Shown here: one piece after another, positions 34,377 to 46,861 of the stretch
Position numbering within the stretch: position 1 is the first letter of the stretch
How the letters are laid out: the number at the start of each line of letters is the position of its first letter
NCBI GenBank assembly: GCA_949825065.1
Contig: OX463844.1
Span: 27,685,056 to 27,749,055, forward strand
DNA length: 64,000 nt
Direction of reading: 5' to 3'
Origin: Odontocerum albicorne
Lineage: Eukaryota > Arthropoda > Insecta > Trichoptera > Odontoceridae
Notes under the pieces: model-generated
Told to the model about the DNA's origin: nothing
What the model saw: the letters and a program-made list of their open reading frames with translations, nothing else
Databases searched by the model: none
Made by a program: the position numbers and the translations under genes

Positions 34377-34685
34377 GGTTGTATATTTACCGATCAGAGA
34401 TTTCAAGAATAAATCAATTTATTTCACAATATTGTGAAATGACAAGATTTTAAAACTCAATGGGAATATTCCAACCATTTTCGTACGAAGACTTTGTATT
34501 TATTGAGTAACCTCTTCACACAAGATTTCGTATAAATAGGTATACTTCGTGAGTACAGACTGCAGACCAAAGGAAAGTTTTGGCCATTGAGAAATAACAC
34601 GGATATTGAAAGAGCTGTCTTGTCATTAATGGCTTGCAGTGGCGGATTACCGAATTCAGCAATCGAATCCGTTTGCGGTTTGATC

Positions 34686-34860
34686 CAAAAATACACACCG
34701 TCACGCCATTTCCCTGTCGATGTAGGCAGAGAGGAAAAAGCGCTAGACTTTCTTGTCTTGACACACACATACTTTCCCTCTACCAAATCCATACACCTTC
34801 TCATACGACTCCTATGATTTCTCTGACTTTCTACGTTTCCTTCTTTCAAAATAATTTGTA
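34686..34860 (-). mobile_element. LINE family C tail fragment
   Basis: The minus strand reads LKEGNVESQRNHRSRMRRCM, DLVEGKYVCVKTRKSSAFSS, LPTSTGKWRDGV. It is nearly open and clearly homologous to the tails at 7.3 and 49.0 kb. The open frame extending down to 34457 is not LINE-like. Confidence 0.75.
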
Positions 34861-35668
34861 ATGTGATTTCACTGCTAAACAATGAAATTTTGACATAAAC
34901 CAATATTTGTGTATATTTAGGGATGTTTCATTTGAAAATGATATATTTTTTATTAATTGGCTATTATTTTCATGTTATTGCATTAACATAAAACGGATTA
35001 TAAGCAGCATAAACTAAGGGAATCATGAATGGTTGATTTGTGGTGATTTGAAGGTCATCTCGACACTAGTAGATCTGCAAACCTAATAATGTTGCTTTAT
35101 ATGAGAGTAAGACAGCTGCGCTGGAAGTATTCACTACAAGCAAAAGGAATGGTACGATTATATATTGTGCCTAGCACGAGAAATGTTAAATGTTATGTGA
35201 ACCGCTAGTGAATCCCAGCCAGGTTTAGCTGCCACCATAACACTTAAAGCTCGGACTCGTAAAACATCTGTAAAACCAATAGACAAGGATGAACCCGCAT
35301 TTCAATACACAAATGTCCGATTTATCTTGTGAACTGGAGCCAGTTCAGAATTTTGATGATTTGTCAGTGGCTCAAAATCTATTAAATAAATATTATTTTG
35401 TTTTTATTAAAAAAAAAACTGCCCAATTTTAATGATGTAAAGACGATTCGACAACATTGTTATAACGGTTAAAGGGCTTGTTTTTCGTTTCGAAATTGAT
35501 ATTCTTCGGGTTTAGACCGGATTATTTATTTTTTAATTTATTTGTACAATGTAAGGTCGATTTCGACTGTGAAAATGTTTAAAATTAAATTAAAAGTGCA
35601 TATGTATACTAAAATATTAACGTTATCACGACTCCTGCACAAATAACATCAGAAGAAGTACATGGTAA
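34861..35668. other. Unassigned DNA, possible retroposon tail
   Basis: About 35040-35410 ends ATTAAATAAATATT, then a run of ten A's. This could be a retrotransposon 3' end, but no coding part was recognised. Confidence 0.3.
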
Positions 35669-35888
35669 GACCTCCGTGGCCTAATTGGTAAGACGCCTAT
35701 CTTCTAACTTGAGGAATGCAGGTTAGATTTCCGTTGAAATCCAGAATAAAAAAAGGATTCCGCTCTAATTTTCACTTAGAACAGTTAACATATTTCTGAT
35801 TGAATTAAATAGATTGCCACACGGTAATAAGTCCTCCAGGTTGTACTGTATACAACAAGAGTGTAATTTAATACAATACAATACATAA
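35669..35888 (+). repeat. SINE-A copy, near full length
   Basis: Head GACCTCCGTGGCCTAATTGG; box B GGTTAGATTTCC; tail TTGCCACACGGTAATAAGTC, GTACTGTATACAACAAGAGT and a TACAATACAATACATA end. Confidence 0.85.
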
Positions 35889-36154
35889 TATTACGCAAAT
35901 AATTCAAGCACACAACAGACTAGGATTCAATAGGCTCAATGAGAATTACTTAAAAATAAAAAAATCAATCGATTTAGAAAAAAATGTGCTTATTTAATTC
36001 ATTCACTCAATACATATAAAAAAACACAAATCGAGACTACTACATACTGTTTATATATTAAGAGAAAAAATCAAGGGGAGTCACTCAGTAGATCGGGATT
36101 CTTAGTTACAATAAATACGCTCCCTTTTATATGCGTTGAAATTGAATCAAAATA

Positions 36155-36600
36155 CAGGGGTGTCCCAAAAAATGTATACACATTTTTAATGAATATTCAT
36201 TCAGCATTTATTAAGGTATATCTAAAATCAAAACACTACATTAAAGAAGATAAACGTAGATTTTTTTTAATTATCGTGAGTGCTCAAATTGATGGCCGTT
36301 CTAGTCCATACACTGCTGATGACATAAAATCGTAAACATCAGGAATCTTTGGTTTGGTATTTGGGTGCATTATCTTTCAATGACTGCTCTCAATTTATTA
36401 ACTGTACTGATTTTGTGCCATAAAATGTATCTTTGTTGAGATCCATTAAAAATGTTATAGGCATGAGGTCTGGAGAGCGCGGAAGGTATTCAAAGCAACC
36501 TCTATTCGGCAAATTTTCATCAAGATACGCCCTCACATCACGATGGTAATAAAAGTCCTCCTTATCCCTAAACTTCTTACGATAATGAAGTATGACAAAT
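36155..36600 (-). mobile_element. Mariner-type fragment with one terminus
   Basis: The left end, TA then CAGGGGTGTCCCAAAAAATG, is a mariner-like inverted terminus. The minus strand reads FYYHRDVRAYLDENLPNRGC, YLPRSPDLMPITFLMDLNKD. The family form PLDFFL, with the third catalytic Asp, is PITFLM here. The other end and N-terminal half are missing, so this is an inactive remnant. Confidence 0.7.
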
Positions 36601-36852
36601 TCCTACAACAAGTTCGACTGCAGCATAATTACTATCCAAGTCGATTTTATTTTCAAACATAATATTTTATATTGCTCTGTAACATATCAGCTGCTTTGAA
36701 TTAACTCTTATTGAACTTTTATGCTAGTGTTCGAACTTGAAACTGGCTATCAGAATCTCGGGTTTGATTAAAAAAAAATCCCAAGAGCAAAAAAACAATT
36801 AAACATAAACATTATTTCACCATAAATAAACTACCATATAAGCCCTACGACG
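36601..36852. other. AT-rich DNA, nothing recognised
   Basis: No terminus matching the adjacent mariner was found. Confidence 0.4.
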
Positions 36853-37247
36853 ATTTTCCTTCATCATTCTGTAAAAGATATTTTTAGATAAATGTTGAAT
36901 AATTGAGATATTTGTTTCATTATGGATAACTCTCCTAAAGTATTATTCTCCATATGATAACTACCGTTTGTCTTTAGAGGTTTCTTTATTTAGATATCAG
37001 GGCTTAGTATAAACGGGTATTTGTATTTTCTAGTATGCGACATCTATCACCCTGCTAAACAAATTGCAGACATCTGACCAACAACAACAAAAAAGGTGAC
37101 CAACATGGTAAACTTGTCTTGAAAATTATTTTAAAAAGTAATCCCGTCTGATTTTCTCTTAAGGTATCTTTAACATATTTCTGGTTTGTTATAAGAGATC
37201 CTCTCATGTAAAAAAACACTAGATTGTATAACATATATGAAAAGAGT
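36853..37247. repeat. 395-bp direct duplication, copy 1
   Basis: Matches copy 2 at 37297-37692 with about four differences. It contains a SINE-A body and tail fragment (CCCGTCTGATTTTCTCTTAA, TTTCTGGTTTGTTATAAGAG) that lacks the tRNA head. Confidence 0.95.
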
Positions 37248-37296
37248 TTGTTTTATATACATATTACAATTTTGACAGATATTTTATTTTCATTTA

Positions 37297-37692
37297 ATTT
37301 TCCTTCATCATTCTGTAAAAGATATTTTTAGATAAATGTTGAATAATTGAGATATTTGTTTCATTATGGATAACTCTCCTAAAGTATTATTCTCCATATG
37401 ATAACTACCGTTTATCTTTAGAGGTTTCTTTATTTAGATATCAGGGCTTAGTATAAACGGGTATTTGTATTTTCTAGTATGCGACATCTATCACCCTGCT
37501 AAACAAATTGCAGACATCTGACCAACAACAACAAAAAAGGTGACCAACATGGTAAACTTGTCTTGAAAATTATTTTAAAAAGTAATCCCGTCTGATTTTC
37601 TCTTAAGGTATCTTTAACATATTTCTGGTTTGTTATAAGAGATCCCCTCATGTAAAAAAAACACTAGATTGTATAGCATATATGAAAAGAGT
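37297..37692. repeat. 395-bp direct duplication, copy 2
   Basis: Same orientation, 49 bp after copy 1. Differences are single bases (for example GTTTGTC/GTTTATC, GATCCTC/GATCCCC) and one extra A. About 99% identity indicates a very recent event or an assembly or allelic duplication. Confidence 0.95.
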
Positions 37693-38267
37693 AAAGCTTT
37701 ATGTGTAAGCTTTAGAACTTTAAGGTTCCTGTGAACGTTTTTGCCAATTGGTTAACGATTTCATTGCCACTGTAGAAAAGAAGTTATTGTATTTGTTTTT
37801 CAGCTAAATAGTAAACTCATAATTTTACTAATCTTCAATATTTTTAGATTTTTCAACTCATAAAATAAAACCAGTATTTTAATTTCGTTTCATGAATATT
37901 TATATATTTTTTAGCCTAAAGTTAGATTTTTTTAATAAGCAATCCATCCACACTAGGACGATTTGTGCCATCACCGTTGAATCCAAAAGTGCTTTTATAA
38001 AAAAAATAATTTAAAAATAAAAACAATTTAAAACTTAACTGATTCAATTTAAAAAATCAATATATAAGTTGAAAGTAAAATTCATTGGGGGTGACAAAGA
38101 TATGACATTTATTAATCAAATCTGGCGGCATATACTTGTCAAGTATTGTATAATATGCTTACAAACATAAAATAAATGGTATGTTTTCAATATGCACCCC
38201 ATATTCTTCTAAATATTAATGATTTGTTATTATTATTTAATGCATCATTCTATAACAATCTAGCGGG
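37693..38267. other. AT-rich DNA, nothing recognised
   Basis: No signal. Confidence 0.4.
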
Positions 38268-38312
38268 CTTCTTGTCAGGTGGCAATCTCTTCCAACCAAC
38301 CAAATAAAAGCA
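38268..38312 (-). repeat. SINE-A tail fragment
   Basis: GTCAGGTGGCAATCTCTTCC, AACCAACCA matches the complement of the SINE-A tail. Nothing else of the SINE remains. Confidence 0.45.
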
Positions 38313-38559
38313 AGTATATGGTCACAAAAATATTCAATTAATTGTCGATTTGCACAAAATTCATGAGCAATATAAGTAACTACAATAAAGGTGAGATATC
38401 AACAGTCAAGGAAAAAAGGAAAGGATGCTGGATAGGAAAGTTAAATCGGGAATGAAACACGTTCAATTTCTAATAAGTAATAAAGTTTTTGCAATCGGTT
38501 TTTAAAACATATAAATGACGTTAGTGGATAACTGGTTCCATGCATGTTTATTGTATTAA

Positions 38560-38728
38560 ACTTTCGTTATACATATATAGTACAACCGCAATCTCTTCCA
38601 ACGAACCAGAAATACTCCTTAAGTGAAAATCAGATTTAAATCCTTTTTTTAAATCAAGGTTCCATCGGGAATCAACCCCGCAAAATCTAGACAGGCGTCT
38701 TACGAACTCGGTCACGGAGGTCGTCAAT
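38560..38728 (-). repeat. SINE-A copy
   Basis: Minus-strand head GACCTCCGTGACCGAGTTCG, TAAGACGCCTGTCTAG; box B GGGTTGATTCCCG; body; tail with GGTTCGTTGGAAGAGATTGC. The minus-strand frame here is incidental. Confidence 0.75.
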
Positions 38729-40544
38729 AGGAATTTGAGATTTTTGTGGCTATTGGCCACATTTTACGCATATTCTTCGATATCCCTATAGTAATTTATT
38801 TACACAATATGTAAAAATGACATCAAGAACTACCGGATAACAACGAACACCAAGATACTTTGGTAAATCAGAATTTAATTGAAAATTCTCACGTCTTGAA
38901 AGTTTTGTAAGTTTTATAAATCGTTTCCTTAATGATTTTATAGTAACGTGTTGCATCATTATTTTTTAGTTTTATTATCTGTCTAAGGTTGTTGTATTAT
39001 AATTCATTTTAATTTTCGTCAAAACCGGAAGATTGTTTTTAACAATTTACATATTTTAACGTCAGATAATAATTTTGATTAAAATTCATTGTAAACAGCA
39101 AGAAGTTGCATGAGAAATTATTCAAAATATTTTTAACAGATAAAATGTAAAAACGTGTAAAGCACTGATGAATTACAAATAACTTAGATACATTTTTGTG
39201 GTAAACATGCAATTACAAAGGATTTAAGTGTCATATGACTTCAAACAGTTGTTAAATTTATTAAATTTAAAAAAAATATATGCGGTAATTTATTGGTTTA
39301 AAAATAAATTGAAAATATTTTTACAGGATATAATTTTTTTAAGTAATATTAAAATTCTAAATCCTGGAGTATTTTCTTATATGAAAACAAGACTTTTGTG
39401 TAAAAATAAGGAATATTTTTTTATTACCATCGGAAATCAAACACTAAACTCCAGATTGGTGACAAAAATCTACCTTATTAATTAATTAGGTATATTTTTT
39501 GTCACTGTTTTTTTTTAATAATATTAATTTGAATTTTATTTAGCAATGGATCATTATCAAATAAAAGGAAACAGAATTCGAAATAAAAACTTAGCGAAAC
39601 CAATGTTTTGAACGTTTCCATTTAAGCCCGTACATTATTTTCTTTTCAAATATTTCAGATATTTATAAAAAATAAATTTCTATCATCGCATGAAAAACAA
39701 ATTACATTTCTTAACATTTATTATTCGAGATAAATTTAATAGGTAATTTGGAAATAAAAAACATATAGAAATTCAGAAAAAGCATTTTTTTTAAATAATG
39801 AGTAGGTAGTCATATGTTACATTGTTTGCAGTCGGTTGAAAGACTCTTCAATTAAACGAAAATAATCAAAGTTAATTCCTAGTATCAAGGTGCTGCAAAA
39901 AATGATATTTCAACGCGTTACAAGTAGCAAGCTAAGGCCTAAGAGTAGCTATAAAGTACTACAATTTATTTCTTCTACTATGCCATGCTTCTCTGAAAGG
40001 AAAAATAGATATAATAGTTCTCCTTTCTCAAAGTACTCGTAGTTTTAAGAACACTGGTTATTAACGCGTTATTTTTATTTTTGCAATTAAAAAAATATTC
40101 CTTCAATCTTTCTTGTATATTTTTTACTTTGCTACTTGGTATAAATTTCTATTGTAATTTAATCTGACACATTCCGCAGTTATTAATATCAAAAAGGATA
40201 TATAATATTTTTCTAAAACCTTTATTCCAAATCGTAAATTAACTATTGGTTTACATACACATCTAGGATTATTTTGAAAACTTGACATTTCATAAACTCT
40301 TAATCAATGGGAGCTTTCGAGGATCCTCAAAAAAAATATGGTACGTAGGAACTGCGATAGGGAATGTGTCTCTACAGAGGCTGAGATGTGAATAGCAGGA
40401 TGCTAACCGTCGGGTTAAGGTGCTAATGTCGAGATAAACATATCCACCTCCAGAATATCATTTGTAGGGCTGAAGTAGCTGTCAATTTCAATGACTCAAC
40501 GACAATTTTTGAGATCTCGTGCTGCCCATGCGGGTAGGGGGTAA
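38729..40544. other. 1.8 kb AT-rich DNA, nothing recognised
   Basis: Octamer at 40033. No domain, repeat or RNA gene. Confidence 0.4.
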
Positions 40545-40920
40545 AACAAATCGAGCATCGCACAGCACGAACGGAATGCCTTATCCCGAACTTGTTATAG
40601 AAATATGGAAAATGTACCTGGAAAAGATCCTAAATCGCCCTCCTCACGTATATCCTTATGAAACTCAGGCAGAGTCAGCGAACCTAGGAATAGTTCAACC
40701 AATAACAGAAACGATTTAGGTGCGAGCCCGCCTACGTATGACAAGATACTAGCGGCTGTGAGAAAACTCAAAGATGATAAGCATTCATATCGAGTTTCTT
40801 AAGTGTGGAATCAGTGCTCTGATAATCCACTTTACCAACTTTATAAAAAAGTATAGGATGAGGAGTGCTGACGAGAGATTGGTGAAATAGTTCCATTGCC
40901 ACTATCCATAAGAAATGTAC
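40545..40920 (+). pseudogene. LINE reverse-transcriptase N-terminal fragment
   Basis: WKMYLEKILNRPPHVYPY, then PTYDKILAAVRKLKDDKHS and, in another frame, IEFLKCGISALIIHFTNFIK. This matches the segment just before the RT fingers of RTE-type LINEs (ELLNRP... AIKKLKNxKAPG... ELLKxGGExL). The KAPG part is deleted and frames shift. Confidence 0.65.
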
Positions 40921-41150
40921 AGAGCCTACCTGGAAATACCTTGTTTCGGTTTACAATTTTATTGTATAATTCTCAAAAAACGATAATTCCATCAAATCCG
41001 TACAATTGTTCAGCCCTATTGACCAAATTGGGACTAAAGTACATTTATTTACTAAAAAATGATCTTAATGAACTAAAAAAACCGCTCAGAACATGTCCAT
41101 TATTTAAAGAAAATAGTTTTCCCCTTGAATTACCAAAAGTTATACTTATA

Positions 41151-42446
41151 CAGGTTACGGTTTATATTCCAAGCCGATTTTGTTTGGCCGCCATTTTGAT
41201 TTGGCTGTAATTTGAAAGTTTATATTTGACAGTCGTAGAGAGTGGTCGATAACAATTTATTATAGAGCATCTAACTCCGCAACAACGTGTTGAAGATATT
41301 AAAATATTTTATTTAAATAATTGTTCAATTGTGAATACACGAAGAAAATTGCGTGTTTTTTTTGGTTTAAACCATATACCAAGCAAGTCAACCATTCAGC
41401 GTGTAATGAATAATTTTGAAAATTTGCATACACTGAGAGATAACGAAAAGGCTGGGCGCAACGTAGCCAACGTACGCCAGAAAATATTGATGCAGTGAGG
41501 CAGTATTGGTGAACGTCCATGCACCTCTCATCGACGTCGTGCACAAGAATCGGGAATGTCACAGTCATGTTTGTTAAAAATTATCAAAAAAGATTTGCAT
41601 TTTTATCCGTATAAAATTCAATTGACACAAGAGATACAGGAAAATTACCATAAACGGCGGCGAGATTGGAGTGCTCGGGTTTTACAGGTCGGTATGGATG
41701 ACCACCATTTTTGGCAAAAAAACATCATGAGCGACGAGGCACATTTCGACTTGGTTGACTTTGTTAATAAATAGAATAGCTATTGGGGCACTGAAAATCC
41801 TCAATTGATACACCAACGACCATTACACTCTCGTAGAGTGACTGTATGGTGCGCCATTTGGGCCGGTGGCATCATTGGGCCATATTTTTTTGAGGATGCT
41901 AGAGGCAATGCTGTAACAGTTACTGGTGATCGCTATCGTGACATGTTGGTAAACTTTCTTGTACCCAAATTGGATCAATTGGGCCTACAGCACATGTGGT
42001 TCCAACCGGACGGTGCCACATTACATACAGCTTGTGCTACGATGCAAATTTTGCGAGAAACTTTTCCCGGACGAATAATGTCAAAAAGTGGTGATATCGA
42101 CTGGCCCCCACGATCCCCTGATTTGACCGCCCCCCATTATTTCCTATGAGGGTACTTGAAAGGAAAGATGTACACCAACAAACCAACCACAATTCCGATG
42201 CTTAAGGACAACATTCGAAAAGAAATTGCTGAAATAACACCAGAAGTCTGCGAGAATGTTATGAAAAATATGCTTAAAAGAGCTCGCGTTTGCGCCACGG
42301 CCAGAGGTGACCACTTGACCGACATTATATTTCATACATAATGATAAAGACCATATAATCAATCAATTAAATATAAATTGTAAAATTGTGTTTCATTTAA
42401 AAGTTATTCAAAAACAACATCGGCCTGGAACATAAAACACACCCTG
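41151..42446 (+). mobile_element. Mariner-superfamily element, almost full length (1296 bp)
   Basis: Inverted termini of about 30 bp (CAGGTTACGGTTTATATTCC, AAGCCGAT and the complement of ATCGGCCTGGAACATAAAAC, ACACCCTG) with TA on both sides (41149 and 42447). It is the most intact transposon in the window. The transposase frame runs nearly end to end. Confidence 0.9.
41262..42341 (+). pseudogene. Mariner-superfamily transposase (DD41D-like spacing), disabled
   Basis: The reading frame spans about 360 codons, as in related transposases with an N-terminal helix-turn-helix (LTPQQRVEDIKIFYLNN) followed by a DDE/D domain. SDEAHF carries the first Asp and FQPDGA the second (about 41 residues before the expected third). 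The third site, usually LTPLDFFL, reads LTAPHYFL, so that Asp is His. Other lesions: the expected start is ATA, TAG at 41772, TGA at 42147 where the family has Trp, and a stretch near 41470-41510 that reads best in another frame. All open pieces share one frame, indicating a fairly young copy. Confidence 0.85.
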
Positions 42447-42477
42447 TATCGATTTATTTTTTCATGCTAAATATCCT

Positions 42478-42640
42478 CAGTGAGATACAGGCAAAAGCCT
42501 AGTTTACTGGGGATACGACAAATGAAAGGCAACAAACCCAGATCCATTAAAATTATATGTCCAAATCAAATTACCTGTTGTTTTTTCTCAAATTGTGTAT
42601 ATTTCTTGTCATGTGTAATAATAATAATAATTTAGGAGAA
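42478..42640 (+). mobile_element. LINE family D 3' end
   Basis: GATACAGGCAAAAGCCTAGT, ACTGGGGATACGACAAATGA, CCCAGATCC and a (TAA)n tail. Same module as 8.46 kb and the 23.6-kb LINE. Confidence 0.7.
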
Positions 42641-42689
42641 AAGCATATTTTTTTAATAATGCATATATATTCTACTTTATCCCACGCTG

Positions 42690-42965
42690 TATGTTGAGTG
42701 TCGTGGTGATATACTATAATATATCTGAAACTTGGTTCACAATTTATTTCCGTCCTTCCCGGTCCTATGTCGCGTTGAATTCAGGTTTAAAAAGAATCCT
42801 GTTAAATTCTTTATTTTGTCCAACTATCTTGTACGAGATCTTCATTTTGCTCGTTTTTCCTTCACGTTCCTCGTGATCGCGAGCTTCTCAAAATTTTTAT
42901 TGTTTTTTTCTAACAACATACCCAAAGTAAGTTAGGATCATTTTCTCGAAAGTCTATGTTTTCGG
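42690..42965 (-). pseudogene. LINE C-terminal fragment (RTE-like)
   Basis: The minus strand reads FEKLAITRNVKEKRAK, RSRTR-LDKIKNLTG and DREGRK-IVNQVSDI with stops. The text GRxRTRWLDxIKxLTG...AxDRExWRxIV is the C-terminus of RTE-type LINE polymerases. Confidence 0.65.
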
Positions 42966-44884
42966 AAGTTTTTCAGTAATCGCTAATTCTTAAATAATAG
43001 AAACGTTGGTGTGCCTTGCGGTCTATAGTGTACAAAGCATCTATCTCTAACATCACATCTTGAAGGTATCTATCATGTTTTTGCCCTCTTTCTCATCTTA
43101 TATATTTCCAATACATACAATACATAAGTTAAACGTGTAATATACTTAATAGTTAAAAATTCGAGCATTCAAAAAAATAATGACAATTCAAACACTTTGG
43201 CTACCAACAGTCGATATTTATTTATTTTGTGAACACCGTAAGTACTGTTTATGCTTTATTCGCATTTTCTTTCAAATTACAAAATTGACCAACTGTATAC
43301 AGAATGGACAAGAATGCATCAATCGACAAAACCACTAAGGTCATAAAACTGGCTCACCACAAAACAAAGCATTTACGAGAATTCAACTGAAATATGACAA
43401 CGTATTCACTTCATTATTTGAGGTATTATAATATATATCAATAGCGTATTTTTCCGACTAATTAGTATTTCGAAACCTTTAGAAGCTACCTTGTCATAAG
43501 CCACCTTGTCAGGCTGCCACTATTCTTAATTGGTTTGTCGAGTAAACAGCCAACAAGTAATTGATCTATTAAGAGTAAATTAAAGTGTCCAAAGAAGAAT
43601 ACCTGATAGATACCCAATATTTATGTTTAATATATTATATTAACAAACTCTTTCTTCGAAAATTATGTGAATAAGTGTTTGTTGATCTTGAAGTAAAAAT
43701 GTGCTCCCTCGATACGTATGGAAAAGAGTAAGTTTTTTTTATATTTTATGATGTATTACTTGAATTTCAATTGTTGAATAAGGAACCGGGAACGATAGAA
43801 AAATAAATGGAAACTATCGAAATAGGATAAGAGGCATTTCTACTTTGAGTAAAGATGACTAAATAGTTTTTTCCATATCAAAGATTTGAAATGCTTTTAA
43901 CAGAAATTTAACAGATTCATGGATTCACACATAATATTTAAGGTAGTACTTTTCTTGGGATTATTCCAATCAAGCAAATCATAGACTCGACTTGATCGGT
44001 TGGAGAAATTATGAAGATTTCGAGAATGAACAATATTTCTTGATACGAGTACAATGAATACTGAACAATGTTTGGTGACAGAACACTGACAGGCGTAGTT
44101 TCTAGAACTTTTAATGGATTGAACCGTGAAATGAGACACTCTTGAACGTGTAAGAATAGGTTTTTAGTTATTGTTAGGGAAAAAAAATAAAAACTATCTA
44201 TTCGATTCTCTATTATTACCAAGTTCTCTGTATTTTAATATTAATGGGATTTTTAGATATGGGATTTCGGTTTTCTTCAACTTTTTATTTGAATAATATT
44301 AATTTCTTTGTTGTTTGTGTTTTAAGTTTTATCTAAAAATATTACATTTTATTATATTTGAACTAGCCAGATTTTTCTGATAATTGTTTGGCAGTTGTGA
44401 AATAATTTTTTGACAAATTATTTATTCTAAAGTCTGTACAAAAGTTATAACATCTATTTAAAAATTATTTATTTTTTCAATTGTAACTAAACATAAACTT
44501 TTTAAAAAAATATTTTTTTTTTTAACTGTGGACTTTATCTATTGAATATCAATTTTAAGCATAACGATCTATTATTTTAACTGAAACTAAAATGAAAAAC
44601 TTAATTTGTTCGATTTAAAAAAGTTGTTATTCGTATTATTTTTCTACGTTTAATGAAAAGCTATATTTTATTATTTTTTTAATAACAATAAAATATATTA
44701 TAATAATTAATTGGTTTTATTAAGACCAAATACGTTTGTTTCACTGTATGAACATTTTCATAAGATCATAAAAATGCATTGGTAATATGTATATAAATTA
44801 TTTTATTGTTTATCGACAAATAAATGCAGATAAATATAAAAACTCCATCATGGAATATTGTTATTCATTAAAAAACACATTAAC
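42966..44884. other. 1.9 kb AT-rich DNA, nothing recognised
   Basis: Octamer at 44043. The minus frames at 43897-44222 overlap one another and have no known domain. Confidence 0.4.
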
Positions 44885-45140
44885 ATACCGTTTCCTTATC
44901 GGGGTAGGCAGAAGGAAAGAGCGCTAAACTTTCATATCGCGACACACAACTTTTGCCTCTTCTACATCCATATATTATACTTTCTCATACAACTTATACG
45001 TTTTCTCTTTCTTCCTACATTTCATTCTTTTTAAATATCACGCCTTTGACTCACATGTGCTCTTTATATTTCTTTTGTTAGTCTTTCTTCGTTCCACATG
45101 CCCAAACCATCTCACAATGCTTTTCTTGGCCTAAATTTAT
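44885..45140 (-). mobile_element. LINE family C 3' fragment
   Basis: On the plus strand: CCGTTTCCTTATCGGGGTAG, GCAGAAGGAAAGAGCGC, then CATACAACTTATACGTTTTC. This is the complement of the LINE C tail and 3' signature. Decayed. Confidence 0.65.
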
Positions 45141-46109
45141 CTATATTAATTTAAATATGAAACATTTGTCATGCAATTTAAATACAACAAATCAACGTAC
45201 CTATTAAATTTATAAAAGTTGATACTTTTCTAAGATGTATTCGTATGTCACAAAGTGCGCTAAATAGTCGCTATACCTCGCTGATGAAAGAAACATGTGT
45301 AAATAATAAAATTTAAAAAATCCATGGCTAAATCTTCAAAGCTAATCAACAAATTTCTAAAAAACAAAAATTCGTATACAATGTGCTTGCTCAGGTGGTT
45401 GTTAGAGTTACTACAGTTACCATTTATGTTAAGGAAGTGGGCGCCGAAGGTTCGATTCCTAGCGGATTCACTTCTTGGTGGATTTTACTCTTCAACCATT
45501 TTACATTTGAATTCATATTTTTCTTTAGTTTATATGATGCTTATCATTAACTATTTAATACAAAAATAGAGCTATGTAAACTCTGCCTAACGATAAGCTG
45601 TTGCAAAAGAAATCTGCAGTCGTTTTGGAAGTTAATGAACTATGAATTTGATATAAAAAGACCGTGTGCTAGCTGAAGTGCAATAGACTGTATAAAATAA
45701 ATCAATACGCGCATACGTCTTCCATCCACAGTTTGACTGACAATCATACTTGATCACAAAGGATTGTACCACTAACATAACATAGTTAGAAAAGATATAA
45801 TTCAAATTCAAAAGTCATATGTTTACTACGATATATTAGTTTAAAAATACACAACAAATACAATTACATTCATTGTTTTTTCTGTCGCGATTTAGTGATC
45901 AAAGATCGCTCAAAGAGTGTCTCCGTTTCAAGGTAACATCTCGTAAACAGAGTAAATTTGATAATTCTTTTAAATACCTCTATGCTATCAACCTAGTCCA
46001 CCTACGTTTCAAATTATGTCTTTTCAGTGGGTCAGCCATTTCAAAACACCCATCGAAGAAACTTAAAATATTTTAAAGCTTGTGAATAAAAATCACTATA
46101 TTGTATTGC
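45141..46109. other. AT-rich DNA, nothing recognised
   Basis: Small frames at 45324-45569 and 45873-46076 have no recognisable domain. Confidence 0.4.
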
Positions 46110-46305
46110 ACTTCCGTCGTACTGTGCATAGTACAACCTGACTAGTTTATTGTCATGTGGCAATCTCTTCCACCCAACCAGAAATATGTTAATAAGTTTA
46201 AAGTGAAACCAAACTGAAACCCTTTTTTAAAAAAGGTACTAAAAAGAATCGAATCTGCAGCCCCCGGGTTAGTATTCAGGTGTCAACTAGGCCATGGAGG
46301 TCGTA
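46110..46305 (-). repeat. SINE-A copy
   Basis: The minus strand shows head ACGACCTCCATGGCCTAGTT, box B relic, body TTTCAGTTTGGTTTCACTTT and tail GGTTGGGTGGAAGAGATTGC, CACATGACAATAAACTAG. Confidence 0.75.
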
Positions 46306-46819
46306 TATCATATACTTAATTTTTGTTTAAATTTGCAACATCTATTAACAGCATTGAGATGGTGTTATAAATAAAGAGTTCGGCATCGTAAAATTTTATT
46401 TAATAAATATCACACGTCATAATTTATGAAATAATATAAAATGCTCATAAATATTCCAACTAGATAGAGATACAAAATAAAGTTACCTTTGATTAAAATT
46501 AGATTTTTAGCTCACGGAAAATCTCAAATTGCCTCATAATGTTTTATAAACTCTTTAGCGACAGTCTTTTGTTGAAATCTAATGGAAAATCAAGATATAC
46601 AAATATACGCAGAATTTAAAAATTTCTTAAATAAATTAACATTTTTACAAATAATGTCAGCATCTCTTTGCTCTAAAATATAACAAAACTTTATGGTTCT
46701 TATTTAACAGAAAGAAGGACTTCAAATATCGAGTTTTTGGAATCGTTGATTATTATTGAAAATAAGGTTTCTTGAATTAGTAAATTTCATTCTTCCTTAC
46801 CTTTCCTTTTCATATATTA
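46306..46819. other. AT-rich DNA, nothing recognised
   Basis: No signal. Confidence 0.4.
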
Positions 46820-46861
46820 TTTATAGTTAAGGCATTAACATTGTGGAGGTTTAAAGACATT

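Noticed and set aside
44460..44720. Very AT-rich stretch as a replication origin or matrix attachment site
   Set aside because: AT content alone is no evidence in this background, and no other feature supports it.
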